DNA of 64,000 nucleotides from Microbulbifer aggregans (GTDB lineage Bacteria > Pseudomonadota > Gammaproteobacteria > Pseudomonadales > Cellvibrionaceae), in contig NZ_JAIVKK010000007.1 of NCBI RefSeq assembly GCF_020524005.1, positions 62,001-126,000 on the forward strand. The letters run 5' to 3'. Below, one piece after another: positions 1-9,672 of this stretch (positions within the stretch are counted from its first letter, which is position 1; each line of letters opens with the position of its first letter). Made by a program: the position numbers and the translations under genes. Below the pieces are notes generated by a model, which did no database searches, was not told the DNA's origin, and saw nothing but the letters and a program-made list of their open reading frames with translations.

Positions 1-45
1 CAAATCGCAAAAAATTCAGTTAAAAAATGGTGCAAAAAAGAACGA

Positions 46-867
46 TTAGATGCCAATCAGGGTGTCGGAATCAACTTGGAGACAGGACGCAATCAAGTTG
101 CGCTTACAGAAGTCATAGCGGCTGGCAAAGCTCAGGAAGTTTTCCGGTCCCAGTAACTGTCGAGTGATGTCTTTCACAGCCAGGCCACTTTCCCGCAGGT
201 CGCGCGCGCGCCCGGCGAGGTCGAGCAAGTAATCATATTTTTGCCGCAACTTTTCCCGGCCGTCTTTCACAACACCGCGGTGGGGGCAAAGGAGCACTTC
301 AAAATCCAGCGCCAGTACCCGGTGGATGCTCTTCAACAGCGTTGGTACATCCTCTTCCCGGCGCAAAAACTTGAGATAACTGGCTATATACAGGTCGGCG
401 CTGAACAACCAGCCCCGCTGTGGCAGCAAGTAGCAATGCATATCACTGACGTGACCCGGCGTCGCAATGGGTAATACTGGCTCACCGTCGATGCTGATGT
501 TCTGCGGAAGAGTTTCCGGATCTGCCCTGCCCGCACTTCCCCAGACAATTTTCTGTATCAGGGGAATAGAAAAGCCCTTGCGGAGAATGTCCCCGGTTTC
601 CTGCGGCGCCCGGGGGCGAATGCCGGTCAATTTATGAATGGCGCCGGCGTTGCCACTGTGGTCTTCATGATGATGGGTGAGCAGCAGTTGCTGGATGGGA
701 CGCTGCTGAATGAAGTCGCGGACGTACTTCCATTGATTCGTCGGGCCGCAGTCGATCAGCGTATCTCCGAGCCGGTAGACAATAAATGAGGTATTGATCC
801 CATGATTAAAACGGCCGACCCGGATACCCTCCAGGTCGCGGTAACGGATGTGATCGAGAACGGACAC
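46..867 (-). CDS. MBL-fold metallo-hydrolase
   Basis: Metallo-beta-lactamase-fold hydrolase of about 273 residues. The signature HHHEDH is visible (LTHHHEDHSGN), followed by further metal-ligand regions (TPGHVSDM, FSADLY, CPHRG). These point to a binuclear zinc or iron hydrolase; the substrate is unknown. An upstream ATG at 915 lies in frame, but the GTG at 867 has a GGGGA ribosome site 7 nt before it and starts close to the conserved domain, so I prefer it. The gene lies downstream of mutT on the same strand with a 146-nt gap and ends near the window edge. Glyoxalase-II-like or RNase Z-like activity cannot be told apart from sequence alone. Confidence 0.8.
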   Translation of the reverse strand: MSVLDHIRYRDLEGIRVGRFNHGINTSFIVYRLGDTLIDCGPTNQWKYVRDFIQQRPIQQLLLTHHHEDHSGNAGAIHKLTGIRPRAPQETGDILRKGFSIPLIQKIVWGSAGRADPETLPQNISIDGEPVLPIATPGHVSDMHCYLLPQRGWLFSADLYIASYLKFLRREEDVPTLLKSIHRVLALDFEVLLCPHRGVVKDGREKLRQKYDYLLDLAGRARDLRESGLAVKDITRQLLGPENFLSFASRYDFCKRNLIASCLQVDSDTLIGI

Positions 868-1013
868 GGTGGATCCCCATCTGCATTGGCGAGCCTTCTT
901 TGTAAAAGATCCCATGGGGAAATAACATCACGATATCCTTGTTCCGGCGTGACATTTCCGACCCGGCCCGCCCCCGAACATCGGGCACCGGCTACGGTAC
1001 CCGGGAAAGCGGC

Positions 1014-1412
1014 TCAGATCTGGCGGGATTGCACGGCTGCTACGATCGGCTCATTGGCATCGGGAAATTCATACTGCGACAGATCATCCACCGCCACCCA
1101 GGCCAACGACTGACCTTCCACCCCGCGGGCTTCACCGCTGAATTCGGTGACCTCCCAGGTGTCCAGCAGCACGGTTTTCTCCGGGTACTCGTATCTCACT
1201 TCAATCAGCGCCGACAACGCCTGAATATCAATCGCCAACTCCTCACGAAGCTCGCGCGCCAGCGCCTGCTGTACCGTTTCACCATCTTCGACCTTGCCAC
1301 CGGGAAACTCCCAGCGTCCGCCCATATGCAAATGGTCCGGCCTTTTCGCCAGCAGGATTCGGCCATCAGCGCGCCGAACGACACCCACGGCAACATGCAC
1401 AACCTTACCCAT
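1014..1412 (-). CDS. mutT: 8-oxo-dGTP diphosphatase MutT (Nudix)
   Basis: Nudix hydrolase of 132 residues, the usual length for MutT. It hydrolyses oxidised dGTP to the monophosphate and so prevents A:T to C:G transversions. The full Nudix box is visible at about residues 38-60: GKVEDGETVQ, then REL and REELAI, giving the G-x5-E-x7-REU-x-EE-x-G/A-U pattern. The N-terminal VAVGVVRRADGRILLAKR strand is typical of MutT. Its ATG shares one base with the argJ stop (TGATG), implying translational coupling. The order secA-argJ-mutT also occurs in Pseudomonas. Confidence 0.93.
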   Translation of the reverse strand: MGKVVHVAVGVVRRADGRILLAKRPDHLHMGGRWEFPGGKVEDGETVQQALARELREELAIDIQALSALIEVRYEYPEKTVLLDTWEVTEFSGEARGVEGQSLAWVAVDDLSQYEFPDANEPIVAAVQSRQI

Positions 1413-2611
1413 CAGGTGCGATACTCCGCATTGATGGTCACATACTCGTGGGAAAAGTCGCAGGTCCAGATATGTTCACAAGCATCGCCACGCTGCAGGT
1501 CCACCACAATAGTGAAGTCAGCCTGCGCGAACACCTTCTGCCCGGCTTCTTCGGTATACCCGTCTGCACGGCCACCGTTTTCCACAATCTGGATATCATC
1601 AAGGAAAATACTGATTTTACTGGTATCCAGGTTTTCGATACCGGCATTGCCTACCGCCATCACAAGACGCCCCCAGTTTGGATCCGATGCATACAGCGCG
1701 GTTTTGACCAACGGGGATTCACCAATTTCAAAGGCGACCGCCAGGGCTTCCTGACTGGTCGCCGCGTTATTGACCTGCACCGTGACAAACTTTGTGGCAC
1801 CTTCACCGTCGCGCACAATCGCCTGGGCCAATTCAATATGAACCTCTTCAATAGCCGCCTTTAGACGCAGGAAGTCTTCACTGGCTCCGTCATCAATGAG
1901 CGTGCCGGTCGCGCCGCTGGCGATCAATACACAGGCGTCGTTCGTCGAGGTATCCCCATCCACACTGATCCGGTTAAAGGAAGCCCCGACAGCGTCTTTC
2001 ACGAGCTGATCCAGCAATGGTTGCGCTACCGCCGCATCCGTTGCTACATACGCCAGCATGGTCGCCATATTCGGCTGGATCATTCCGGCACCCTTGGCAA
2101 TGCCCGTGATGACAATATCTTCGCCGGCAATGTGTACCTTGCGTGACGCAGTTTTGGGACGGGTATCGGTGGTCATAATGGCTTTCGAGGCGGAGTCCCA
2201 ACCATCGGCAACCAGGCCAGCTACCGCTGACGGAATGGCATCCAGAATTTTGTGCACAGGCAAATGCTCACCGATCACTCCGGTACTGAAAGGCAATACC
2301 TGCCGCGGTGCGATACCCAGTGCGGATGCTACGCCGGCACAACACTGCCTGGCATTATCCAGTCCCTTTTCCCCGGTCGCCGCGTTCGCATTACCAGCGT
2401 TGATCAGCAGCGCGCGCACCCCACCTTCAGCAATATGCTCTTTCGCCACGATCACCGGCGCCGCACAAAAAGCATTTTGGGTAAAGGTTGCAGCGACACT
2501 CGCCCCTTCCGCGATTTCAATCAACAGCAGGTCATCTCGCTGCCATTGCTTGATTTGAGCGGGAACAGAAGCCAAACGAATTCCGGGTACCTGCGGCAGA
2601 GACTGCGCCAT
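1412..2611 (-). CDS. argJ: Glutamate N-acetyltransferase / amino-acid acetyltransferase ArgJ
   Basis: ArgJ of 399 residues, typical length. It transfers the acetyl group from N-acetylornithine to glutamate in the cyclic arginine pathway; some forms also use acetyl-CoA. ArgJ proteins cleave themselves before a conserved threonine in an ATM(L) motif, here in IQPNMATMLAY near residue 181. Other family landmarks are GNANAATG, STGVIGE and SDPNWGR. The stop overlaps mutT by one base. Upstream lies a strong bidirectional terminator after secA, so argJ probably has its own promoter in the short gap. Confidence 0.96.
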   Translation of the reverse strand: MAQSLPQVPGIRLASVPAQIKQWQRDDLLLIEIAEGASVAATFTQNAFCAAPVIVAKEHIAEGGVRALLINAGNANAATGEKGLDNARQCCAGVASALGIAPRQVLPFSTGVIGEHLPVHKILDAIPSAVAGLVADGWDSASKAIMTTDTRPKTASRKVHIAGEDIVITGIAKGAGMIQPNMATMLAYVATDAAVAQPLLDQLVKDAVGASFNRISVDGDTSTNDACVLIASGATGTLIDDGASEDFLRLKAAIEEVHIELAQAIVRDGEGATKFVTVQVNNAATSQEALAVAFEIGESPLVKTALYASDPNWGRLVMAVGNAGIENLDTSKISIFLDDIQIVENGGRADGYTEEAGQKVFAQADFTIVVDLQRGDACEHIWTCDFSHEYVTINAEYRT

Positions 2612-2672
2612 GAATATAGCCTTCTCAAAATATGGATAGAAAGCGGATTATATAAACCACTCAGCGCAAACA

Positions 2673-2705
2673 AAAAGGCCCACTGGGTTCAGTGGGCCTT
2701 TTTTG
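2673..2705 (-). terminator. Intrinsic terminator after secA (bidirectional)
   Basis: A perfect 10-bp stem, AAGGCCCACT with AGTGGGCCTT, closes a 6-nt loop. It is flanked by an A run on one side and a T run on the other, so it can stop transcription on either strand. It lies between the secA stop and the argJ start and most likely ends the secA transcript. Confidence 0.88.
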
Positions 2706-2740
2706 TATTTGCCTGACCTGATGTCAGGCCATCCACCACT

Positions 2741-5488
2741 TCACGGCGTGGTCGATGAAGTCAGCTTGCCATGACATTGCTTGTACTTTTTACCAGAGCC
2801 ACACGGGCAGGGATCATTGCGCCCTACCTTTGGTCCGCGACGCATGGCCGCTTGCGGATCACTCGCTTCGGCGGCTTCCGCTTCCGGCATGGCAGATGCC
2901 TGCGCGTGTTGCAGGTCTAGCTGCTGACGGCGCTGGGCTTCCAGACGGCGCTGCTCCATCTCTTCCATCTGCTCACGGGTCATCGGCTCGACATGGGCGA
3001 GTACCCGTACAACTTCATGCTTGAGGCTATCGAGCAGACTCTGGAACAAATGGAAAGACTCGCGCTTGAACTCCTGCTTGGGGTTCTTGTTGGCGTAAGC
3101 ACGCAAGCCAATACCCGCACGCAGGTGATCCATACTGGACAGGTGCTCTTTCCACAACTGATCCAGCACCTGCAACATGACCTGACGCTCAATGGTCGGC
3201 ATCAGGTTGGCGTCACCGGTAGACTCGGCAATGCGCTCAAGCTTCTGGCTATAGGCATCCTGAGCAGCAGTAACGATCTTCGCACGCAGGCTCTCTTCAT
3301 GCAGAGTGCGGTCTTCATCCAGCCATTGCTGAATCGGCAGCTGCAGTCCCAGCTCGCCGGCCAATTGAGTTTCGAGCCCGGGGACATCCCACTGCTCTTC
3401 CACACTGTGTGGCGGCACGAATCCGGAAATCAACTCGTTTACGACATCGTCGCGAATGGCAGCAATCGTGTCACTGATATTTTCGGCTTCCAGCAATTCG
3501 TTGCGCTGGGAGTAAATCACCTGACGCTGGTCGTTGGCGACATCATCGTATTCCAGCAGTTGCTTACGGATATCGAAGTTGCGGCCTTCCACCCGGCGCT
3601 GCGCTTTTTCGATCGCGTTGGACACCATACGGTGCTCAATCGCTTCGCCGCGCTCCATACCCAGCATCTGCATAAAGTTCTTCACCCGGTCGGAGGCAAA
3701 GATACGCATCAGGTTATCTTCCAGTGACAGGTAGAAACGGGTCACACCCGGGTCGCCCTGGCGACCGGCCCGGCCACGCAACTGGTTGTCGATCCGGCGG
3801 GATTCGTGACGCTCGGTACCGATGATATGCAGGCCACCAGCCTCGATCACGGTATTGTGGCGCGCCTTCCAATCGGCCTTGATCGCAGCGATTTCTTCCG
3901 CCGTTGCCGCGCGCTCTTCACGCTCCTGCAACTCTTCCAGTTCTGCTTCCCAGTTGCCCCCCAGCACGATATCGGTACCGCGACCGGCCATATTGGTAGC
4001 AATGGTGACCGTGCCCGGCCGGCCGGCCTGAGCAATGATTTGCGCTTCTTTTTCGTGGAACTTGGCGTTCAGCACCTGGTGATCAATCTTGGCTTTCTGC
4101 AGCAGTCGAGACATCTCTTCGGAAGTCTCGATAGACGCAGTACCGACCAGAATCGGCGCTTTTTTATCGCGACAGTATTTGATGTCTTCGATGATCGCTT
4201 CGAGCTTTTCATCTTTGGTCAGGTATACCAGGTCATTGAGGTCTTCCCGCTGCTTCGGCTTGTTAGTGGGGATCACCACCACGTCGAGGCCGTAGATCTG
4301 GCGGAACTCAAAGGCTTCAGTGTCCGCAGTACCAGTCATACCGGACAGCTTGGGATAGAAACGGAACAGATTCTGGAAAGTGGTCGATGCCAGGGTCTGG
4401 CTCTCACTCTGGATCTGTACGTTTTCCTTGGCTTCCAGCGCCTGGTGCAGGCCTTCGGAAAGGCGGCGGCCAGGCATGGTGCGACCGGTGTGCTCGTCGA
4501 TCAGGACAACCTGGCCATTCTGGACGATGTAGTCCACATCTTTGTTAAACAGTACATGGGCGCGCAGTGCAGCATTGACGTGGTGCAACAAGCCCAGGTT
4601 ACCCGGCGCGTACAGGGATTCGTCTTCTTTAAGCAGCCCCATGCGTACCAGCAGATCCTCGATCAGCTGGTGACCGTCTTCAGACATTTCCACCTGACGG
4701 GTCTTTTCGTCCACCGTGTAATGGCCCTCACCGCCCTCTTCAGCGCGCTCCAGCTGGGGAACCAGCTTGTTCATCGCCATATACAGGTGCGAAGAGTCTT
4801 CCGCGGCGCCTGAGATAATCAGGGGGGTACGCGCTTCGTCGATCAGAATGGAATCCACCTCATCGACAATCGCGAAGTTCTGCGGACGCTGTACGCGATC
4901 CTCCTTGCGCAGCACCATATTGTCGCGCAGGTAGTCGAAGCCGAATTCGTTGTTGGTACCGTAGGTAATGTCCGCCTGGTATGCAGCCTGCTTGTCTTCC
5001 GGGTACTGCTGGGACACTACAACGCCAACAGTGAGGCCCAGGAACTCATATACCGGGCGCATCCAGTTGGCATCGCGGCTGGCGAGGTAATCGTTCACCG
5101 TTACGATGTGGACACCCTTACCTTCCAGGGCGTTGAGGTAGGCGGGAAGCGTTGCTACCAGCGTCTTACCTTCACCGGTACGCATCTCTGCAATACGCCC
5201 TTCGTGCAACGTCATACCGCCGATCATCTGCACATCAAAATGGCGCATGCCCAGGGCACGGTCACCGGCCTCGCGCACAGCGGCGAATGCCTCGGGAAGC
5301 AGCTGATCCAGAGTCTCGCCGTTTTCCAGGCGCTGCTTGAACTCATCAGTTTTGGCTTTTAGTGCGGCGTCATCCAGCGCCTTGTATTCCTCTTCCCACG
5401 CGTTGATCTTGGCGACCACCTTGCGCATGCGCTTGAGCTCGCGGTCATTTTTTGAACCGAAGACCGTTTTTATCAGTTTGCCAATCAT
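2741..5488 (-). CDS. secA: Preprotein translocase ATPase SecA
   Basis: SecA motor of 915 residues. It drives unfolded preproteins through SecYEG using ATP. Walker A is MRTGEGKT at residues 102-109, and the DEAD-like [14 protein letters not shown] and the helicase-type TNMAGRGTD and RGRAGRQGD motifs are present. A C-terminal zinc-binding tail has C894, C896, C905 and H906, as in SecB-interacting SecA proteins. No clear Shine-Dalgarno sequence precedes the ATG, and a small GTGGC/GCCAC hairpin lies 34-49 nt upstream, so translation may be regulated. The 176-nt space to the upstream M23 gene contains no secM-like ORF. Confidence 0.98.
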   Translation of the reverse strand: MIGKLIKTVFGSKNDRELKRMRKVVAKINAWEEEYKALDDAALKAKTDEFKQRLENGETLDQLLPEAFAAVREAGDRALGMRHFDVQMIGGMTLHEGRIAEMRTGEGKTLVATLPAYLNALEGKGVHIVTVNDYLASRDANWMRPVYEFLGLTVGVVVSQQYPEDKQAAYQADITYGTNNEFGFDYLRDNMVLRKEDRVQRPQNFAIVDEVDSILIDEARTPLIISGAAEDSSHLYMAMNKLVPQLERAEEGGEGHYTVDEKTRQVEMSEDGHQLIEDLLVRMGLLKEDESLYAPGNLGLLHHVNAALRAHVLFNKDVDYIVQNGQVVLIDEHTGRTMPGRRLSEGLHQALEAKENVQIQSESQTLASTTFQNLFRFYPKLSGMTGTADTEAFEFRQIYGLDVVVIPTNKPKQREDLNDLVYLTKDEKLEAIIEDIKYCRDKKAPILVGTASIETSEEMSRLLQKAKIDHQVLNAKFHEKEAQIIAQAGRPGTVTIATNMAGRGTDIVLGGNWEAELEELQEREERAATAEEIAAIKADWKARHNTVIEAGGLHIIGTERHESRRIDNQLRGRAGRQGDPGVTRFYLSLEDNLMRIFASDRVKNFMQMLGMERGEAIEHRMVSNAIEKAQRRVEGRNFDIRKQLLEYDDVANDQRQVIYSQRNELLEAENISDTIAAIRDDVVNELISGFVPPHSVEEQWDVPGLETQLAGELGLQLPIQQWLDEDRTLHEESLRAKIVTAAQDAYSQKLERIAESTGDANLMPTIERQVMLQVLDQLWKEHLSSMDHLRAGIGLRAYANKNPKQEFKRESFHLFQSLLDSLKHEVVRVLAHVEPMTREQMEEMEQRRLEAQRRQQLDLQHAQASAMPEAEAAEASDPQAAMRRGPKVGRNDPCPCGSGKKYKQCHGKLTSSTTP

Positions 5489-5664
5489 TATTCAGAAACC
5501 ACATTAATGCTGAGTGTGCCCGTGGCGAATTGCCACAGGGGCCCTGCGAAGGATGCAAGTAAACAGGAAGGCGCCAGCGGCCGCAACTCCCGCGGAAATT
5601 CCAGGGCCATCGCAGAAGCAACGGGCGCCAATGACGCCCGCTGTGCAATGATAGAGGATAGTTG

Positions 5665-6603
5665 TTATCTGCCGGTGCGGCGGATGTAGGTGGCGGGGTC
5701 TACCGGACGGTTATTCTTGTAGACTTCGAAATGCACGTGAGGGCCGGTGGAACGACCACTTGATCCCATTAGGGCAATCACCTGCCCTTTCTTGACCACG
5801 TCACCCAGCTTGACCTTGATCTCGCTGTTGTGACCGTAGCGGGTGGCATAACCATTGCCGTGATTGATTTCTACCAGTTGACCGTAACCAGAACGGCTCT
5901 CCGCCCAGGTGACAACGCCAGCGGCAACGGAAACCACATCAGAGCCGTTTTTGCCGGCAAAATCGACACCCTTATGCCAGGAACGGCGACCACTGAAGGG
6001 GTCAGTGCGGTACCCGTAACGGGAAGACATCCAGCCCCGGGTAATCGGGCGGCCAGCGATAAACTGCTCATCCTGCAACTGGCGACGTGCCATCAGTGTC
6101 TCAAGAGTGGACAGTTGCATTTGGCGATCTTCGATCTGGTCGGAAAGATCTCCAATAACATCGAGGAATTCTGGAGGCTGGTAAGGTAGCTCACTGGCCC
6201 CGGCAATACCCGAATCTTCCGGGCCACCTACAGCGGGCATAGCGCCGAACTGGAATTCACCCTCGTCAAGTTTCGCTATTGTGGTGAGGCGTTCACCGAG
6301 GGCATCAAGGCGGGTCAGGCGGGCCTGCATTTCTGCCAGCTTCACCGTCAGTGCAGTCAGTTGCTCGCGCGCTTCGCGATCTGCATCATCGATCTGGCCC
6401 TGCTGCTTGCGCAGCGCCTTGTTCCAGGCCTTCACTGCGCGGGCGTCAAACAGGTCTGACTCGGCAACCGGCATATTGGCACCAAGCCATAGCGCGCCCA
6501 CCGGCAACCCCAACAGGCAGAGTCCGAGCAAAGCTTTGCTCAGCCCACCGAAGTTGAAGCTGCGAGAGACGCCACTGCGCTCATTGACCAGAATTACTTT
6601 CAT
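5665..6603 (-). CDS. M23-family metallopeptidase with membrane anchor
   Basis: Inner-membrane-anchored LytM-type peptidase of about 312 residues. Order: short cytoplasmic start, membrane segment at about residues 22-43, coiled-coil-like region at about 55-110 and again at 150-180, then an M23 domain from about 185. Zinc and catalytic residues are all present: H210 and D214 in HKGVD, H258, and H289/H291 in HVHFE, so it should be an active endopeptidase on peptidoglycan cross-links. The ATG at 6603 fits the membrane topology; an in-frame upstream ATG at 6729 would add 42 unlikely residues. An M23 peptidase between lpxC and secA also occurs in Pseudomonas. Confidence 0.9.
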   Translation of the reverse strand: MKVILVNERSGVSRSFNFGGLSKALLGLCLLGLPVGALWLGANMPVAESDLFDARAVKAWNKALRKQQGQIDDADREAREQLTALTVKLAEMQARLTRLDALGERLTTIAKLDEGEFQFGAMPAVGGPEDSGIAGASELPYQPPEFLDVIGDLSDQIEDRQMQLSTLETLMARRQLQDEQFIAGRPITRGWMSSRYGYRTDPFSGRRSWHKGVDFAGKNGSDVVSVAAGVVTWAESRSGYGQLVEINHGNGYATRYGHNSEIKVKLGDVVKKGQVIALMGSSGRSTGPHVHFEVYKNNRPVDPATYIRRTGR

Positions 6604-6822
6604 ATCAGGCGTGCAAGACTTGCGACTATTCGTTGTTTTAATCGTTTTTGCACCACAATGGTGCCGGGACCGTCGCTTCCTGCTTTGTCCCACGCCTTCC
6701 TGCTGGCTGAAGTGCTGCCAATGTATCACTCACCGGCGGCTAAAAATCCCCACAAACGCACAGTTTCCAGTGTCGCCGAATCCTGCGGCGGTGATGGTGT
6801 TACCAATAAATACTGGAAGCGT

Positions 6823-6853
6823 AAAAAAGCCGGCAATTTTCGTGCCGGCTTTT
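6823..6853 (-). terminator. Intrinsic terminator after lpxC
   Basis: Stem AAAGCCGGCA with TGCCGGCTTT around a 7-nt loop, with a T run on the minus-strand transcript. It lies 24 nt after the lpxC stop and separates lpxC from the M23 peptidase gene. Confidence 0.85.
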
Positions 6854-6876
6854 ACTGAGAAGTGCTTACCCTGTCC

Positions 6877-7788
6877 TTACACCGCCAGAATCGGCTTGAC
6901 GTAAGAGATGGGCGCCTCTTGCTCACCTTCGAAAGTCACCATTTCCCAGGCATCTTCCTGAGCCATCAGGGTTCGCAGTGACTTGTTATTCAGTGCGTGG
7001 CCTGATTTGAAGGCCTTGAACTCACCGATAACACTGGTACCCAGCAGGTACAGGTCACCGATGGCATCCAGAATTTTGTGTTTCACAAACTCGTCTTCGT
7101 AGCGCAGACCGCCTTCGTTCAGGATGCGGTACTGGTCGATTACGATCGCGTTATCCACACTGCCGCCCTGAACCAGACCTTTGGAGCGCAGGTATTCGAT
7201 TTCGTGCATGAACCCAAAAGTACGTGCGCGGCTTACCTCTTTTACAAAAGAAGTACTGGAGAAATCTACCGAAGAGCTCAGGTTACGCCCCTGGAATACA
7301 GGGTGGTCAAAATCGATTGTGAAAGAGACCTTGAAGCCATTGAACGGCAGGAAGCTGGCAACCTTGTCGCCTTCTTCAACCGTGATCGGCTTCTTGATAC
7401 GCAGGAATTTCTTGGGAGCAGCCTGCTCCTGAATACCTGCGGATTGAATCAGAAATACGAATGGACCCGCACTGCCGTCCATAATCGGCACTTCCTGCGC
7501 GGAAAGCTCGATGATGGCGTTATCAATGCCCAGACCGGCCATGGCAGACAGCAGGTGCTCAACGGTAGCGATACGAACATCACCCTTGACCAACGTAGTG
7601 GACAGCAGGGTGTCGCCAACGTTTTCAGCACGCGCCTCAATCTCAACCACCGGATCCAGGTCGACCCGACGGAACACAATGCCACTGTTAACGGGAGCCG
7701 GCTTAAGGGTCAAAACGACCTTTTTGCCGGTATGCAGGCCTACGCCAGTAGCCCGAATAGCGTTTTTGAGAGTGCGCTGTTTGATCAT
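6877..7788 (-). CDS. lpxC: UDP-3-O-acyl-N-acetylglucosamine deacetylase LpxC
   Basis: Zinc deacetylase of 303 residues, the committed step of lipid A synthesis. Zinc ligands match the E. coli pattern: H78 in EHLLSAM, then H237 and D241 in HKILDAIGD. The general acid/base H264 is in KSGHALNN. The N-terminal [10 protein letters not shown] and the TGVGLHTG segment are typical. It has its own terminator and is preceded by an unusually long palindrome-rich spacer, so it is probably transcribed separately from ftsZ. The C-terminal tail (SYVKPILAV) is hydrophobic, in the position where E. coli LpxC carries its FtsH recognition tail. Confidence 0.97.
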   Translation of the reverse strand: MIKQRTLKNAIRATGVGLHTGKKVVLTLKPAPVNSGIVFRRVDLDPVVEIEARAENVGDTLLSTTLVKGDVRIATVEHLLSAMAGLGIDNAIIELSAQEVPIMDGSAGPFVFLIQSAGIQEQAAPKKFLRIKKPITVEEGDKVASFLPFNGFKVSFTIDFDHPVFQGRNLSSSVDFSSTSFVKEVSRARTFGFMHEIEYLRSKGLVQGGSVDNAIVIDQYRILNEGGLRYEDEFVKHKILDAIGDLYLLGTSVIGEFKAFKSGHALNNKSLRTLMAQEDAWEMVTFEGEQEAPISYVKPILAV

Positions 7789-8404
7789 CTATATCCAGGT
7801 TCCCATTCGGTGGGCTGCGTCCAAATCGCAGCGAGCCGGCGATACTAACAGAAATTGAGCGCCAAAACCATACACAACCATCTGGTCATGGACACACTTC
7901 TGCTCCAGTCACCTATCCAGCATAGCCCAGCGCAAAGACTCAAGCGCCAAACCAGCTCACAATAGTGGTACAAATTGTACCCGGTTACCGGCGAATTCGC
8001 GGTTAAATAATGTAAACCCTAAATACTAATACTCGCCGGTCACCTGTCTCCGGGCAAACCCGGCACCTGTCGCCCCCAATCCACGCCCTGTCACAGCCAG
8101 TCAGCTGCTGACAAACCACGCCACAAGCTTAGTGGTTATTCATACTTTAGTAATAGTCTGAGCGTGTCTATGTATTGTCTAGCTGCTAAACAGCTTTTTA
8201 GTAGCTTTCTATGCTATCCAACTTTTATCCAATTTCACTTCCTGTCCACCTTCCGTGGCGGCAACAACTTTCTATCCAGCTATTTCCCTGCTGTCATTGT
8301 CCTGTCGCCGAGAACCTGAAAGCGGTCCCGGAGCGGGCAGAGACCCGGCCACGAAGGCCGGGAATGGACATGAGCAGTTTCTCCGCCCCACTCCGGGGGC
8401 TGGG
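7789..8404. other. 616-nt ftsZ-lpxC spacer rich in palindromes
   Basis: No convincing coding sequence lies here. The stretch holds at least seven inverted repeats. Three touch one another: GGTACAA-A-TTGTACC at 7967-7981, CCGGT-T-ACCGG at 7981-7991 and GCGAATTCGC at 7991-8000. Others are CCGGG-CAAA-CCCGG (8050-8063), TCAGC-T-GCTGA (8101-8111), a 10-bp stem with one mismatch at 8181-8206, and CCCGGCC-ACGAA-GGCCGGG (8344-8362). It must contain the lpxC promoter and the ftsZ transcript end; I could not fix a convincing -35/-10 pair. Confidence 0.6.
8344..8362 (-). terminator. Hairpin downstream of ftsZ (weak terminator candidate)
   Basis: A perfect 7-bp GC stem, CCCGGCC with GGCCGGG and a 5-nt loop, lies 43 nt past the ftsZ stop. 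It lacks a clear U tract on the minus-strand transcript, so it could be a processing or mRNA-stability hairpin instead. Confidence 0.35.
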
Positions 8405-9610
8405 TCAGTCTGCCTGCCGGCGCAGGAATGCCGGAATATCCAGGTATTCCATATCCTGATCGGCCGGGTTCATAGCCGGCATCGCGCGTTTTGGACGCTC
8501 GCTTTCCGCGCGGTTACGCACCTCCTGCTGAGTTTCACGAACGGACTCAGTCGGGGCTGCAGCGCGGGCAGATTCACGAGGTTCAGCGCGGCGCGTGTTG
8601 TCGACCACTTTGGTAGGACGTGCCACCTGGGCGCCGGCTTCACCAAGACCTGCGGCAACTACAGTTACACGCATCTCATCGCCCAGCTTGTCGTCCACGG
8701 CAGTACCGATAACCACGGTGGCCTCATCGGAAGCGATTTCCTGCACAATCGAACCCACTTCCGAGTATTCACCCAGGGTCAGTTCCTGGCAACCGGCCTC
8801 TTCACTGCCGGTAATGATGTTGACCAGGATACCGCGAGCACCCTGCAGGTTGACGTTGTCGAGCAGCGGGCTACGAACGGCCTTCTCCGCCGCTTCGCGG
8901 GCCCGGTTTTCACCAACTGCGGCGCCGGAACCCATCATTGCCATACCCATTTCGGACATAACAGTGCGAACATCCGCGAAGTCGACGTTCATGATACCCG
9001 GGCGGATCATCAGGTCCGCGATACCCTGCACTGCACCCAGCAACACATTGTCGGCTTCTTTATATGCCGCTTTCATGGTGATCTTGTTGCCCAGTACTTC
9101 CAGCAGGCGATCATTCGGGATTGTGATCAGGGAATCGACCTTGTCGCGCAGCTCGAGGATACCCTCTTCTGCGACCAGTGCGCGCTTGCGGCCTTCGATC
9201 ATGAAGGGGCGAGTCACGACGGCAACGGTCAAAATACCCAGGTCCTTGGCGATCTCGGCTACGATCGGTGCACCACCGGTACCGGTACCACCACCCATAC
9301 CCGCAGTAATGAACACCATGTCAGCACCGCTCAGAACATCCGCGATTCGGTCGCGGTCTTCCAGTGCCGACTGACGGCCAACATCGGGATTCGCGCCAGC
9401 ACCCAGACCGCGGGTAATCGTATTGCCCAGCTGGATGATGGTGTGCGCTTCCACGTCCTTCAGCGCCTGTGCGTCAGTATTCGCGCAGATGAAATCCACT
9501 CCATCCACATCGCAGGCGATCATGTGCTTGACGGCGTTACCACCACCGCCGCCGACACCGATCACTTTTATTACAGGCTTGTCCTGTACGCTGTCTACGA
9601 GTTCGAACAT
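8405..9610 (-). CDS. ftsZ: Cell division protein FtsZ
   Basis: Tubulin-like GTPase of 401 residues that forms the Z ring. The nucleotide-binding GGGGGNAV near residue 22 and the tubulin signature GGGTGTGGAP are present, with the T7 loop NVDFADV. A variable linker rich in R, E and A (about 318-385) precedes the conserved C-terminal peptide DYLDIPAFLRR-type (here EYLDIPAFLRR) that binds FtsA and ZipA. It is the last gene of the dcw cluster, 62 nt after ftsA. A 516-codon open frame on the opposite strand is a shadow of its codon usage. Confidence 0.98.
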   Translation of the reverse strand: MFELVDSVQDKPVIKVIGVGGGGGNAVKHMIACDVDGVDFICANTDAQALKDVEAHTIIQLGNTITRGLGAGANPDVGRQSALEDRDRIADVLSGADMVFITAGMGGGTGTGGAPIVAEIAKDLGILTVAVVTRPFMIEGRKRALVAEEGILELRDKVDSLITIPNDRLLEVLGNKITMKAAYKEADNVLLGAVQGIADLMIRPGIMNVDFADVRTVMSEMGMAMMGSGAAVGENRAREAAEKAVRSPLLDNVNLQGARGILVNIITGSEEAGCQELTLGEYSEVGSIVQEIASDEATVVIGTAVDDKLGDEMRVTVVAAGLGEAGAQVARPTKVVDNTRRAEPRESARAAAPTESVRETQQEVRNRAESERPKRAMPAMNPADQDMEYLDIPAFLRRQAD

Positions 9611-9672
9611 TGCTGTTCCCCTTTTTTGCTCATGTCAAATTTTGATTATCGATCCTGGAGCCTACGCCCGAT

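Noticed and set aside
939-1754. A 271-codon open frame opposite mutT and argJ
   Set aside because: It crosses two well-supported genes on the other strand and has no recognisable content.
3806-4813. A 335-codon open frame opposite secA
   Set aside because: It mirrors conserved secA codons, has no family features and no ribosome site.
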